A stretch of DNA of 64,000 nt from Streptomyces sp. NBC_00691 (GTDB lineage: Bacteria > Actinomycetota > Actinomycetes > Streptomycetales > Streptomycetaceae). The stretch lies in contig NZ_CP109007.1 in NCBI RefSeq assembly GCF_036226665.1, positions 2,706,501 to 2,770,500 of the forward strand, read 5' to 3'. The position numbers and the translations under genes are program-made. Below are positions 25,675 to 35,428 of the stretch, one piece after another. The notes under the pieces are model-generated. The model was not told where the DNA came from and did no database searches. It saw only the letters and a list, made by a program, of their open reading frames with translations. How positions within the stretch are numbered: the first letter of the stretch is position 1; each line of letters opens with the position of its first letter.

Positions 25675-27132
25675 ATGCCAGAGCTCACACGCGCGCAGCT
25701 CCCCAGGCGCCGGCAGCTCGTCGTCCTGGCGATCTGCTGCACGAGTCTGCTGATCGTCAGCCTGGACAACACCGCGCTGAACGTGGCCCTGCCCTCGCTG
25801 CGGACCGACCTCGACGCCTCCGTCTCCGGCCTGCAGTGGGTCATCGACGCATACACCCTGGTCCTGGCCTCGCTGCTCATGCTGGCCGGCTCCACCGCCG
25901 ACCGGATCGGCCGCCGCAAGGTCTTCGTGACCGGCCTCGTCGTCTTCGCTCTCGGCTCACTGCTCTGCTCCCTCGCCCCCGGCCTGGAGGCGCTGATCGC
26001 CTTCCGCGCGGTGCAGGCCGTGGGCGGCTCGATGCTCAACCCGGTCGCCATGTCGATCATCACCAACACCTTCACCGAACCCGCCGCACGCGCGCGTGCC
26101 ATCGGCGTCTGGGGCGCGGTCGTCGGCATCTCGCTGGCCCTGGGGCCGTTGGTGGGCGGTGTGCTCGTCGAGTCGGTCGGCTGGCGGGCGATCTTCTGGG
26201 TCAACCTGCCGGTCGCCCTCGTCGCCCTGCTCCTCACCCTGCGGTACGTCCCCGAGTCCCGCGCGCCCCGGCCCCGGCGCCCCGACCCGGTCGGACAGCT
26301 CCTGGTGGCGACGCTCCTGGGCTCCCTCACGTACGCGATCATCGAGACGGACCCGCTCTTCGGCGGCATCGCGGCCGTGGCGCTCGCCGGGGTCCTCGTG
26401 TACGAGCCGAGGCGCCGCGAACCCCTGATCGACCTGCGGTTCTTCCGCAGCGCGCCGTTCAGCGGCGCCACCGTCGTCGCGATCTGCGCCTTCTCGGGCT
26501 TCGCCGGCTTCCTGTTCCTGAACACCCTGTACCTCCAGGAGGTGCGCGGACTCTCCCCGCTGGACGCCGGCCTGTACGTGCTGCCGATGGCGGGGATGAC
26601 CTTCGTCTTCGCGCCGCTGTCGGGGCGGCTCACGGGCGCGCGTGGACCTCGTCTCCCGCTGCTGCTCGCGGGCACGGCGATGGCGACGGGGGCGCTGCTC
26701 TTCGCGGCCTTCGAGGCGGAGACCCACGATCCGCTGCTCTTCACCGGGTACGTGGCCTTCGGTATCGGCTTCGGGCTGGTGAACGCGCCGATCACCAACA
26801 CGGCCGTCTCGGGGATGCCCCGCGCGCAGGCCGGGGTGGCGGCGGCGGTGGCCTCGACGAGCCGTCAGGTCGGGCAGACGCTCGGGGTGGCGGTCGTCGG
26901 CACGGTGCTCGCGACGGGCGTGGGCGCCGGGATGTCCCCGGACGACTTCGCGGCGGCGGCCCGGCCGGGCTACTGGGTGGTGACGGCCTGCGGTCTCGCC
27001 GTCCTCGTGGTCGGTGCGCTGACCAGCGGGAAGTGGGCCCGTCGCACGGCGGAGCGGACGGCACGGTGCCTGGAGGCGGACGACGAGCGGAAGACGGCGG
27101 GCGGGGCCGGCCGGCCGCTCAGGCGGCCGTGA
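25675..27132 (+). CDS. MFS transporter, DHA2 (EmrB/QacA-type) drug exporter
   Basis: 485 aa, 14 predicted membrane segments. Motif D1-like SLDNTALNVALPSLRTDL in helix 1, motif A GSTADRIGRRKVFVTGL, motif C GVWGAVVGISLALGPLVGGVLVESVGWRAIFWVN. The 3' end overlaps the convergent XRE regulator by 14 bp. The substrate is unknown. Confidence 0.92.
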   Translation: MPELTRAQLPRRRQLVVLAICCTSLLIVSLDNTALNVALPSLRTDLDASVSGLQWVIDAYTLVLASLLMLAGSTADRIGRRKVFVTGLVVFALGSLLCSLAPGLEALIAFRAVQAVGGSMLNPVAMSIITNTFTEPAARARAIGVWGAVVGISLALGPLVGGVLVESVGWRAIFWVNLPVALVALLLTLRYVPESRAPRPRRPDPVGQLLVATLLGSLTYAIIETDPLFGGIAAVALAGVLVYEPRRREPLIDLRFFRSAPFSGATVVAICAFSGFAGFLFLNTLYLQEVRGLSPLDAGLYVLPMAGMTFVFAPLSGRLTGARGPRLPLLLAGTAMATGALLFAAFEAETHDPLLFTGYVAFGIGFGLVNAPITNTAVSGMPRAQAGVAAAVASTSRQVGQTLGVAVVGTVLATGVGAGMSPDDFAAAARPGYWVVTACGLAVLVVGALTSGKWARRTAERTARCLEADDERKTAGGAGRPLRRP

Positions 27133-28108
27133 GGGCCTGCGGCTCCCGGGCCTCCCGGGCCGGCCGGTCGGTCGGGGCCCCCTCGGCCGCCCGGCCTGTC
27201 CGGACCTCCCTGGCCACCGGGGCCGCCCGCGTCGTCCGCCGGGCCGCCTGCTCCTCCTCGCGTACGGCCAGCTCCAGGAGCCGGTCGAGCCCCGCCCGGG
27301 ACTCCTCGTCGAGGGGTACGTACGTGCCGAGGCGCGGTCCGGCGGCGGGCCCGAGCCAGAGGTTGGTGTGCTCCAGGCGCAGCACACCGACCTGGGCGTT
27401 GCGGATGACCTTGGCGCGGCCGGCGAGGTCGGCGACGTCACGCCGCTCCCAGAGCTCGCGGAACTCCGGGGAGGCGTCCTGGAGCCGCTGGACGAGTGCC
27501 TTCCAGGCGGGTTCGGCCAGGTGCTCGGCCATGGACGCACGGAGCTTGCCGACCATCGCGCGCAGGGCCTCCGGGAGGTCGCCGAAGGCGGCGCGGAAGT
27601 CCTCGTTCGTGAAGGCGAGCCAGAGGGTGTTGCGGTCCTCTCGGGGCAGCGCGTCCAGGTCGCAGTAGAGCCGCCCGAAGGTGCGGTTGTAGGCGAGGAA
27701 GTCGTACCGGCTGTTCTGCACGCAGGCGGGCACGGGCTCCAGCTGGTGGAGCAGTTCGCGCAGCGCCGGGGTGACGGCCGGGCAGGCCGTCCCGGGGTGC
27801 GGGTCGCTCTGGGCGGCGAGGGCGAAGAGGTGGCTGCGTTCGGTCGGGTCGAGCAGCAGCGCTCCGGCGAGGGCGTCCAGGACCTGCGGGGAGACCTGGA
27901 TGTCCCGCGCCTGTTCCAGCCAGGTGTACCAGGTGACGCCGACGGCGGAGAGGTGGGCGACCTCCTCGCGGCGCAGTCCGGGGGTGCGGCGGCGGCGCCC
28001 CCGGGGCAGGCCGACCTGCTCGGGGGTGATGCGCTCGCGCCGGCTGCGCAGGAAGGCGGCGAGCTCGTGCCGCCGCGTACCGGGTTCGGCCGTCGTCATG
28101 GTCGTCAC
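27119..28108 (-). CDS. XRE family regulator with MmyB-like ligand domain
   Basis: 329 aa. N-terminal helix-turn-helix with RRTPGLRREEVAHLSAVGVTWYTWLEQARDIQVSPQVLDALA (about 40-80), then the MmyB-like ligand-binding domain (VQNSRYDFLAYNRTFGRLYCDL). The C-terminal ~40 residues are low-complexity Ala/Arg/Pro. Divergent from the MFS gene at 28210, with an inverted repeat between them; it most likely controls that pump. A paralogue with the same arrangement occurs at 55180-56067. Confidence 0.9.
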   Translation of the reverse strand: MTTMTTAEPGTRRHELAAFLRSRRERITPEQVGLPRGRRRRTPGLRREEVAHLSAVGVTWYTWLEQARDIQVSPQVLDALAGALLLDPTERSHLFALAAQSDPHPGTACPAVTPALRELLHQLEPVPACVQNSRYDFLAYNRTFGRLYCDLDALPREDRNTLWLAFTNEDFRAAFGDLPEALRAMVGKLRASMAEHLAEPAWKALVQRLQDASPEFRELWERRDVADLAGRAKVIRNAQVGVLRLEHTNLWLGPAAGPRLGTYVPLDEESRAGLDRLLELAVREEEQAARRTTRAAPVAREVRTGRAAEGAPTDRPAREAREPQALTAA

Positions 28109-28154
28109 GCTCCCAGGGTGCCGGGCCGCTCAGCCCTGTGCCAGGTACTCCTTC

Positions 28155-28178
28155 TACCAGGATAAAGACACTCTGGTA
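28155..28178. promoter_or_regulatory. Candidate operator between XRE regulator and MFS gene
   Basis: TACCAG-N12-CTGGTA, perfect 6-bp arms. The octamer CAGGATAA (28158-28165) recurs in the second XRE/MFS intergenic region (56107-56114), and in both it ends 45-46 bp before the MFS start, so it may be part of the promoter or operator. Confidence 0.5.
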
Positions 28179-28209
28179 CCAGGCTGAGAGGCGGCGGATC
28201 GTCGATGCC

Positions 28210-29679
28210 GTGACTACGACCTCCGCTTCTCCCCGTTCCCCGGCCTCTCCCCCGGGCGGCACCACGCCCGGGACCGGTCCCGTCGTCCACGACCGACCGG
28301 CGCTGGGTTCGCTCGGTCTGTTCACCGTGCTGCTGGGCGCGGCCCTGCCCCTGATCGACTTCTTCATCGTCAACGTCGCCCTGCCGTCGATCGACCACGA
28401 CCTGGCCGCGGGCCCGGCGCTCCTGGAGCTGGTCGTCGCCGGGTACGGCCTGTCGTACGCCGTCCTGCTCGTCCTCGGCGGACGGCTCGGCGACCTCTTC
28501 GGGCGCCGCCGGCTCTTCCTCGCGGGCATGGTGGCCTTCGGGCTGACCTCGCTCGCCTGCGGTCTCGCCCCGGACGCCTGGACGCTGGTCGGGGCGCGGG
28601 TGGCGCAGGGCGCGGCCGCGGCGCTGATGCTGCCGCAGGTCCTCGCGACCATCCATTCCTCGACGGAGGGCCCGCGGCGGGCGAGGGCGCTGAGCCTGTA
28701 CGGCGCGACCGCCGGGCTCTCCATGGTGGCCGGGCAGATCCTGGGCGGGGTGCTGGTGGCCGCCGACCTCGCGGGCTCGGGCTGGCGCGCGGTCTTCCTG
28801 GTGAACGTACCGGTGGCGGTGGTGGGCCTGGTCCTGGCCTTCCGCACGGTCCCGGAGACCCGCTCGGACCGCCCTGCGCCGGTGGACGTACCGGGCACGC
28901 TGCTGCTCGCCCTCACGCTGACCACCCTGCTCGCGCCGCTGACGGAGGGCCGGGCGGCGGGCTGGCCGGCGTGGACGTGGGTGTCGCTGGCCGTGTTCCC
29001 GTTCGCGGCGGTGGCGTTCTGGCGGGTGGAGCGGCGGACGGACCGCCGGGGCGGCACGCCGCTGGTCCCGCCGAGCCTGCTCGGCCTGGTGTCGCTGCGG
29101 CGCGGGCTCGTGCTGCTGCTGCCGCTCTGCATGGGCTTCGGCGGCTTCATGTTCGTGATCGCGGTCGCCCTCCAGCAGGGCCTCGGCCTGGGCGCGATCG
29201 CCTCCGGCCTGGCCCTGGTCCCGATGGCGGTGGCCTTCTTCGGGGCCTCGCTGGCGGGTCCCCGGCTGGTACGGCGCTGGGGCACGCGCGTGGTGACGGC
29301 GGGCGGCCTTGTCCAGGGGCTCGGCATCGGACTGCTCGCGGTGACGGTCCCGCGCACCTGGCCGGACCTGTCGGTGGGGGTCCTGCTCCCGGGCATGGCC
29401 CTCGCGGGCCTGGGCCAGGGCCTCCAGCTCCCGGTGCTCTTCCGCGTGATCCTCTCGGAGGTCCCGGGGGAACGCGCGGGCGTGGGCAGCGGCGTGATGG
29501 TGACGACCCAGCAGTCGGCGCTCGCCCTGGGCGTCGCCACCCTGGGCTCCCTCTACCTGGGCCTCGCGTCCTCGGCCCCGGACGCGGGTACGGCCCTGAC
29601 GGCGACGCTTCTGGTGCAACTGGCCATGGTGGCCGCGACGGTCGCGCTCTCCGTGCGGCTGCCGAGGAAGGTGGGCTAG
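28210..29679 (+). CDS. MFS transporter, DHA2-type
   Basis: 489 aa from the GTG at 28210; upstream in-frame codons would cross the operator. About 14 membrane segments: LIDFFIVNVALPSIDHDL, motif A LGGRLGDLFGRRRLFLAGM, motif C GATAGLSMVAGQILGGVLV. Divergently paired with the XRE/MmyB regulator, so expression is likely induced by a substrate of the pump. Confidence 0.91.
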   Translation: MTTTSASPRSPASPPGGTTPGTGPVVHDRPALGSLGLFTVLLGAALPLIDFFIVNVALPSIDHDLAAGPALLELVVAGYGLSYAVLLVLGGRLGDLFGRRRLFLAGMVAFGLTSLACGLAPDAWTLVGARVAQGAAAALMLPQVLATIHSSTEGPRRARALSLYGATAGLSMVAGQILGGVLVAADLAGSGWRAVFLVNVPVAVVGLVLAFRTVPETRSDRPAPVDVPGTLLLALTLTTLLAPLTEGRAAGWPAWTWVSLAVFPFAAVAFWRVERRTDRRGGTPLVPPSLLGLVSLRRGLVLLLPLCMGFGGFMFVIAVALQQGLGLGAIASGLALVPMAVAFFGASLAGPRLVRRWGTRVVTAGGLVQGLGIGLLAVTVPRTWPDLSVGVLLPGMALAGLGQGLQLPVLFRVILSEVPGERAGVGSGVMVTTQQSALALGVATLGSLYLGLASSAPDAGTALTATLLVQLAMVAATVALSVRLPRKVG

Positions 29680-29735
29680 GCGGGGACGGGCCCGGGGCGT
29701 GGAGACGCCCCGGGCCCTTCGCCGTGCGGTGGTGA

Positions 29736-30017
29736 CTACTGCGCCGGTGACTGCTCCTGGCCGGGGGCGGCCGTGGTGCCGGCCGTGGGGGCGCCGGCGG
29801 CGTCCGCCGGGGTCTCGGCCGCCTCGGCCGCCTCGGAGGTGTCGGAGGTGTCGGCTCCCTGGGTGCGCTCGCGCATCTTCTTCAGGAGGTCCTGCTTGCG
29901 GTCGTCGGCGGAGCGCTGGGCCGCCGTGCGGCTCTGGCCGTTGCCGTGCTGGTCGGCGCGGGACAGCTTCTTGCGCTGTCCTCCGACGCCGAGGAGGTTG
30001 TTGCGGCTCTTCGCCAC
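29736..30017 (-). CDS. DUF6243-type small basic protein
   Basis: 93 aa. MAKSRNNLLGVGGQRKKLSR followed by a charged region (RKQDLLKKMRERTQ) and a low-complexity Ala/Thr/Pro tail. I recall this N-terminus as DUF6243, a small protein restricted to streptomycetes, of unknown function. It lies convergent to the MFS gene. Confidence 0.75.
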   Translation of the reverse strand: MAKSRNNLLGVGGQRKKLSRADQHGNGQSRTAAQRSADDRKQDLLKKMRERTQGADTSDTSEAAEAAETPADAAGAPTAGTTAAPGQEQSPAQ

Positions 30018-30169
30018 GGTGTTCTCCCGTCAGTGAGGTGGTCGGTGGTCTGACTCGGGCTGCCGGAGCCGGCGCTCACTCGTAGATCTGGAAGAACGAA
30101 TACATGCCGGTGACGCTACCCGGGGCCCTGGGCGGGGGCACTCGATTTTCGCCGCACCACTCGAAGGAA

Positions 30170-30191
30170 TGACAGATATTGAAATCTGTCA
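30170..30191. promoter_or_regulatory. TetR operator before the aldo/keto reductase
   Basis: TGACAGAT-N6-ATCTGTCA, perfect 8-bp arms, 64 bp before the reductase start. The same half-site TGACAG occurs as TGACAG-N3-CTGTCA at 31317-31331, before the TetR gene downstream. Confidence 0.6.
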
Positions 30192-30254
30192 TCGGTCATG
30201 CCATGGTTGATGCGTCACACCGATCCACCGCTTCCCGTATCCGAGGAGACAGCC

Positions 30255-31292
30255 ATGACCACCCCCAGGCACCCCGTCCCCACCCGCCGGCTCGGCACCA
30301 CCGGGCCCGAGGTCTCCGCCCTCGGCCTCGGCTGCATGGGCATGTCCGCGCTGTACGGCGAGAGCGACCGCGCCGAGTCGATCGCGACGATCCACGCCGC
30401 CCTGGACGCGGGGGTGACCCTGCTCGACACGGGCGACTTCTACGGGATGGGGCACAACGAGCTCTTGATCCACGAGGCGCTGCGCACGGCCCCCGCGGCC
30501 GCTCGTGAGCAGGCGCTGACCAGCGTGAAGTTCGGTGCCCTGCGCACGGTCGAGGGCGGCTTCACCGGGTACGACGGCCGGCCGGCCGCCGTGAAGAACT
30601 TCGCGGCCTACTCGCTCCAGCGCCTCGGCACGGACCACATCGACATCTACCGGATCGCCCGCGTCGACCCGGACGTGCCGATCGAGGAGACCGTCGGCGC
30701 CATCGCCGAGCTGGTCGAGGCGGGGCACGTGCGGCACATCGGGCTCTCCGAGGTCGGCGCGGACACCTTGCGCCGGGCGGCGGCCGTCGCCCCGATCGCC
30801 GACCTCCAGATCGAGTACTCGCTGATCTCGCGGTCGATCGAGGAGAAGATCCTGCCGACCGCCCGGGAGCTGGGCATAGGCGTCACGGCGTACGGGGTGC
30901 TGTCGCGCGGCCTGATCAGCGGCCACTTCACCCGCGACCGGCAGCTCGCGGCGAACGACTTCCGGGGCATGAGCCCGCGCTTCCAGGGCGACAACCTCCG
31001 GCGGAACCTGGACCTCGTGGACCGGCTGCGGGCACTCGCCGAGGCAAAGGGCGTGACGGTCGCGCAGACCGCGATCGCCTGGGTCCTCGCGCAGGCCGAG
31101 CGGCAGGGCGCGGACATCGTCCCGCTGGTCGGCGCCCGGCGCCGGGACCGGCTCGCGGAGGCGCTCGGCGCGCTGGACGTCGCGCTCGACGCAGCCGACC
31201 TCGCGGCGATCGAGGAGGCCGTCCCGGCGGGCTCGGCGGCCGGCGACCGCTACCCGGCGGCGCAGATGGCGCACCTGGACAGCGAGCACTGA
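30255..31292 (+). CDS. Aldo/keto reductase
   Basis: 345 aa from the ATG preceded by GAGGAG. AKR barrel: RRLGTTGPEVSALGLGCMGMSALYG, catalytic Asp/Tyr in LLDTGDFYGMGHNELLI, Lys in LTSVKFGAL. In the usual His position the sequence is IYRIARVDPDVPIEE, as in a common subfamily of bacterial aldo/keto reductases. Cofactor motif VPLVGARRRDRLAEAL. A TetR gene follows 43 bp downstream; both have the same operator half-site, so they form a regulated pair. Confidence 0.92.
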   Translation: MTTPRHPVPTRRLGTTGPEVSALGLGCMGMSALYGESDRAESIATIHAALDAGVTLLDTGDFYGMGHNELLIHEALRTAPAAAREQALTSVKFGALRTVEGGFTGYDGRPAAVKNFAAYSLQRLGTDHIDIYRIARVDPDVPIEETVGAIAELVEAGHVRHIGLSEVGADTLRRAAAVAPIADLQIEYSLISRSIEEKILPTARELGIGVTAYGVLSRGLISGHFTRDRQLAANDFRGMSPRFQGDNLRRNLDLVDRLRALAEAKGVTVAQTAIAWVLAQAERQGADIVPLVGARRRDRLAEALGALDVALDAADLAAIEEAVPAGSAAGDRYPAAQMAHLDSEH

Positions 31293-31316
31293 CCGGCGCC
31301 TCCGGACCTCCGCGAC

Positions 31317-31331
31317 TGACAGGTACTGTCA
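31317..31331. promoter_or_regulatory. TetR operator before the TetR gene
   Basis: TGACAG-GTA-CTGTCA, a perfect inverted repeat immediately before the ATG (5 bp). The half-site matches that at 30170-30191. It implies autoregulation. Confidence 0.6.
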
Positions 31332-31335
31332 TTCC

Positions 31336-31926
31336 ATGGCCGCCACCGAGACCCTGACCGCCGAGCGCATCCTCGAAGCCACCGAGGAGGTGCTGCGCCG
31401 CTACGGGCCGGCGAAGGCGACCGTCGTGGACGTGGCCCGGGTCCTCGGCGTCAGCCACGGCAGCGTCTACCGCCACTTCCGCACGAAGGCGGCGCTGCGC
31501 GAGGCGGTGACCGAGCGGTGGCTGCAGCGGACGATCGGCGCCCTGGAGCCGTACGTGGCGGCGCCGGGCTCCGCCGACGAGCGGCTGACCAGCTGGCTGA
31601 CCGCCCTGTTCGCCCTCAAGCGCCGCAAGGCGGGCGGCGACCCGGAGCTGATGGCCACCTTCCAGGTGCTGATCGGCGAGAACAGCGCGGTGGTCCACCG
31701 GCACGAGGAGCATCTGGTGGAGCAGATCGCCCGCATCGTGGAGGACGGTCACCGCGAAGGGGTGTTCGCCGCGCCGGATCGGGACTACGCGACGACGGCC
31801 AGGGCGGTCTTCGACGCCACCGACCGCTTCCACGACCCTGCGCACGCCGCAGACTGGTCGACCACGGACATCGAGGACGCGTTCGCGGCGGTCATCTCCC
31901 TGACACAGCGGGCGCTGCGCGCCTGA
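31336..31926 (+). CDS. TetR family regulator
   Basis: 196 aa. TetR_N domain ILEATEEVLRRYGPAKATVVDVARVLGVSHGSVYRHFRTKAALREAVTERWL (about 14-65) and an unspecific C-terminal ligand domain. Control of the upstream aldo/keto reductase is inferred from the shared operator. Confidence 0.92.
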   Translation: MAATETLTAERILEATEEVLRRYGPAKATVVDVARVLGVSHGSVYRHFRTKAALREAVTERWLQRTIGALEPYVAAPGSADERLTSWLTALFALKRRKAGGDPELMATFQVLIGENSAVVHRHEEHLVEQIARIVEDGHREGVFAAPDRDYATTARAVFDATDRFHDPAHAADWSTTDIEDAFAAVISLTQRALRA

Positions 31927-32030
31927 CCCGCGGAGGTTTGAAGATCATTTGCCTCGGACTTGCCCGTTCCCTGTCCGAAACCTGACTAGCGTTCCCCCGC
32001 ACCGCGACCACCACGCCTCCAGGGGGAACC

Positions 32031-32768
32031 ATGTCCGCGCACGAGCGGCCATCGGCCGTACCGGCCACCACGACCGACGGACGACCGGGGCCGCCGGCCC
32101 GTTCGGGAGCCGCTTCCGCGATCGGCTGGGCCCTGACCATCGGCCTCAACATCATCGCACCGATCCTCACGTACAACACCCTGACCAAGGACCACGGTTG
32201 GTCCGAGTTCGCCGCCCTGCTCGCCGGCAGCGCCTGGCCCGTCCTGGACAGCGCGATCATGGTCGCCTGGCGCCGCAAGATCGACGAGTTCGCCGTCGTC
32301 TCCATGGTGTTCCTGGTGATCACGGCCCTGGTCTCGCTGATCGGCGCGCACACCGCCCGCGCGCTGCTCGTCAAGGACTCGGGAGTGACAGGCCTGTTCG
32401 GGCTCCTCTGCCTGGCCACCCTGCTCGCGCCGCGGCCGCTGATGTTCTACTTCGGGCGCAAGTTCGCCACCGACGGCACCCCGGCGAGCACCGCCTGGTG
32501 GAACGGCATGTGGCAGTACGACGGCTTCCGCTCCACCATGCGCACGATGACGCTGGTGTGGGGCGTGGCCTATGTGATCGAGGCGCTGATCCGGATCGGA
32601 CTCGCCTACACCCTGGACACCTCGACCATGGTCACGCTCAGCCCGCTGATGATCTACGGCGTCCTCGGTGTCCTCGGCGCGTGGACGGCGTGGTTCGGCA
32701 AGCGCCGCGCCGCCGAGGGGGCGAGGCGGCAGGCCGAGGCGCAGGCGGCGGCCGCCCAGGCTGCCTGA
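32031..32768 (+). CDS. VC0807 family membrane protein
   Basis: 245 aa with about six membrane segments, including IGWALTIGLNIIAPILTYNTL and GSAWPVLDSAIMVAWRRKIDEFAVVSMVFLVITALVSL. The pattern is that of the VC0807 family of small integral membrane proteins of unknown function. The C-terminus is an Arg/Ala/Gln helix (RRQAEAQAAAAQAA). Starts after AGGGGG at 7 bp. A bidirectional terminator separates it from glyS. Confidence 0.8.
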   Translation: MSAHERPSAVPATTTDGRPGPPARSGAASAIGWALTIGLNIIAPILTYNTLTKDHGWSEFAALLAGSAWPVLDSAIMVAWRRKIDEFAVVSMVFLVITALVSLIGAHTARALLVKDSGVTGLFGLLCLATLLAPRPLMFYFGRKFATDGTPASTAWWNGMWQYDGFRSTMRTMTLVWGVAYVIEALIRIGLAYTLDTSTMVTLSPLMIYGVLGVLGAWTAWFGKRRAAEGARRQAEAQAAAAQAA

Positions 32769-32777
32769 CGCCGGCGA

Positions 32778-32819
32778 CGGGAAAGCCCCCGGTTCCGAAA
32801 GGAACCGGGGGCTTTCCCG
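32778..32819. terminator. Bidirectional terminator
   Basis: Perfect 19-bp stem (CGGGAAAGCCCCCGGTTCC and complement) with a GAAA loop, between the convergent VC0807 and glyS genes. Confidence 0.85.
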
Positions 32820-32861
32820 CGGACGATCGAAGGTCAGCGATCAGAGATCGGCGACCGGACG

Positions 32862-34244
<1,383 letters not shown>

Positions 34245-34373
34245 GGTGCTCTCTTCATTACGACGACGAAGTGCGAATGCCACAGGTTACCGGCGCCCGC
34301 ACCCCCCGTATCAAATCGGTTCGGCGAGGGGGCCGTGCGCGGGCAGCGTGGGCAGGACCACGCGTACGACAAT

Positions 34374-34410
34374 TGACAATCGTTTCCAGTTTTGTTGAAA
34401 ATGAGTGTCA
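34374..34410 (+). promoter_or_regulatory. Tandem Zur boxes over the znuA promoter
   Basis: TGACAATCGTTTCCA (34374-34388) and TGAAAATGAGTGTCA (34396-34410) both fit the Streptomyces Zur pattern TGNNAATNATT-NTCA in outline. A -35 TTGACA (34373-34378) and a -10 near 34395-34401 put transcription start at the znuA start codon. Zinc-bound Zur would block the promoter. The divergent glyS start is about 130 bp away. Confidence 0.65.
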
Positions 34411-35402
34411 TGAACGTACGTCGCCGCCTGATACCCACCGCCGCCCTCGCCGGAGCCGTCACGCTCGGCGTCGTCACCCTCTCCGCCTGCGCCGGGACCT
34501 CCGACGCGGCCGACAAGGGCAGCGACGGCAAGCTGGACGTGGTGGCGTCGTTCTACCCCATGCAGTACCTGGCCGAGCAGATAGGCGGCGGCCACGTCGC
34601 CGTCGACACACTCACCAAGCCCGGCGTCGAACCCCACGACCTGGAGCTCAAGCCGCGGCAGATCGGCGAGCTCGGCAAGGCCGACGTCGTCCTCTACCTC
34701 AAGGGCATCCAGCCGGCCGTGGACGACGCGATCGCCCAGGCCGGGGTGAAGAACACCGTCGACGCCGCCACCCTCACCACGCTCGAGAAGCACGGCACCG
34801 AGGTCGGCCACGAAGGCCACGACCACGCCGAGGGCGAGCACGCGGAGGAGGAGGCCGGGCACGACCACGGCTCCGAGTCCGGCGCCGACCCCCACATCTG
34901 GCTCGACCCCGTGAAGTACGCCGAGGTCGCCAAGGGTGTCGGCACCGCCCTGGAGAAGGCCGACCCGGCGAACGCCGCCGACTACCGGAAGAACACCGAC
35001 GCGCTCGTCGAGAAGCTCGGCGGCCTGAACACCGACTTCGCGAACGGTCTGAAGAACACCGAGACGAAGACCTTCATCACCACCCACTCCGCCTTCGGCT
35101 ACCTCGCCGAGCGGTACGGCCTGGACCAGGAGAGCATCTCCGGCATCGACCCCGAGTCCGAGCCGAGCCCCGCCCGGATCAAGGAACTCCAGGACGTCGC
35201 GAAGAAGGACAAGGTCACCACCGTCTTCTTCGAGACCCTCGCGAGCGACAAGACCGCCAGGACCCTCGCCGGCGACACCGGTCTGAAGACCGACGTGCTC
35301 GACCCGCTGGAGGGAATCACGGACACGTCCAAGGGCGATGACTACATCGAGGTCATGCGCTCCAACCTCGCCGCGCTGCAGAAGGCCCTCGGAGCCAAGT
35401 GA
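34410..35402 (+). CDS. znuA: Zinc ABC transporter, substrate-binding lipoprotein
   Basis: 330 aa from ATG 34410, apparently leaderless. Lipoprotein signal ending in LSAC, then an A-1 type metal-binding fold: VVASFYPMQYLAEQIGG, the metal His in GVEPHDLELKPRQ, and a His-rich loop GHEGHDHAEGEHAEEEAGHDHG between the lobes, followed by DPHIWLDPVK (second His). It captures zinc outside the membrane for ZnuBC. Codon 331 overlaps the first possible znuC start. Confidence 0.93.
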   Translation: MNVRRRLIPTAALAGAVTLGVVTLSACAGTSDAADKGSDGKLDVVASFYPMQYLAEQIGGGHVAVDTLTKPGVEPHDLELKPRQIGELGKADVVLYLKGIQPAVDDAIAQAGVKNTVDAATLTTLEKHGTEVGHEGHDHAEGEHAEEEAGHDHGSESGADPHIWLDPVKYAEVAKGVGTALEKADPANAADYRKNTDALVEKLGGLNTDFANGLKNTETKTFITTHSAFGYLAERYGLDQESISGIDPESEPSPARIKELQDVAKKDKVTTVFFETLASDKTARTLAGDTGLKTDVLDPLEGITDTSKGDDYIEVMRSNLAALQKALGAK

Positions 35403-35428
35403 TCACCGCACAGCAGGAGGTACGCGCC

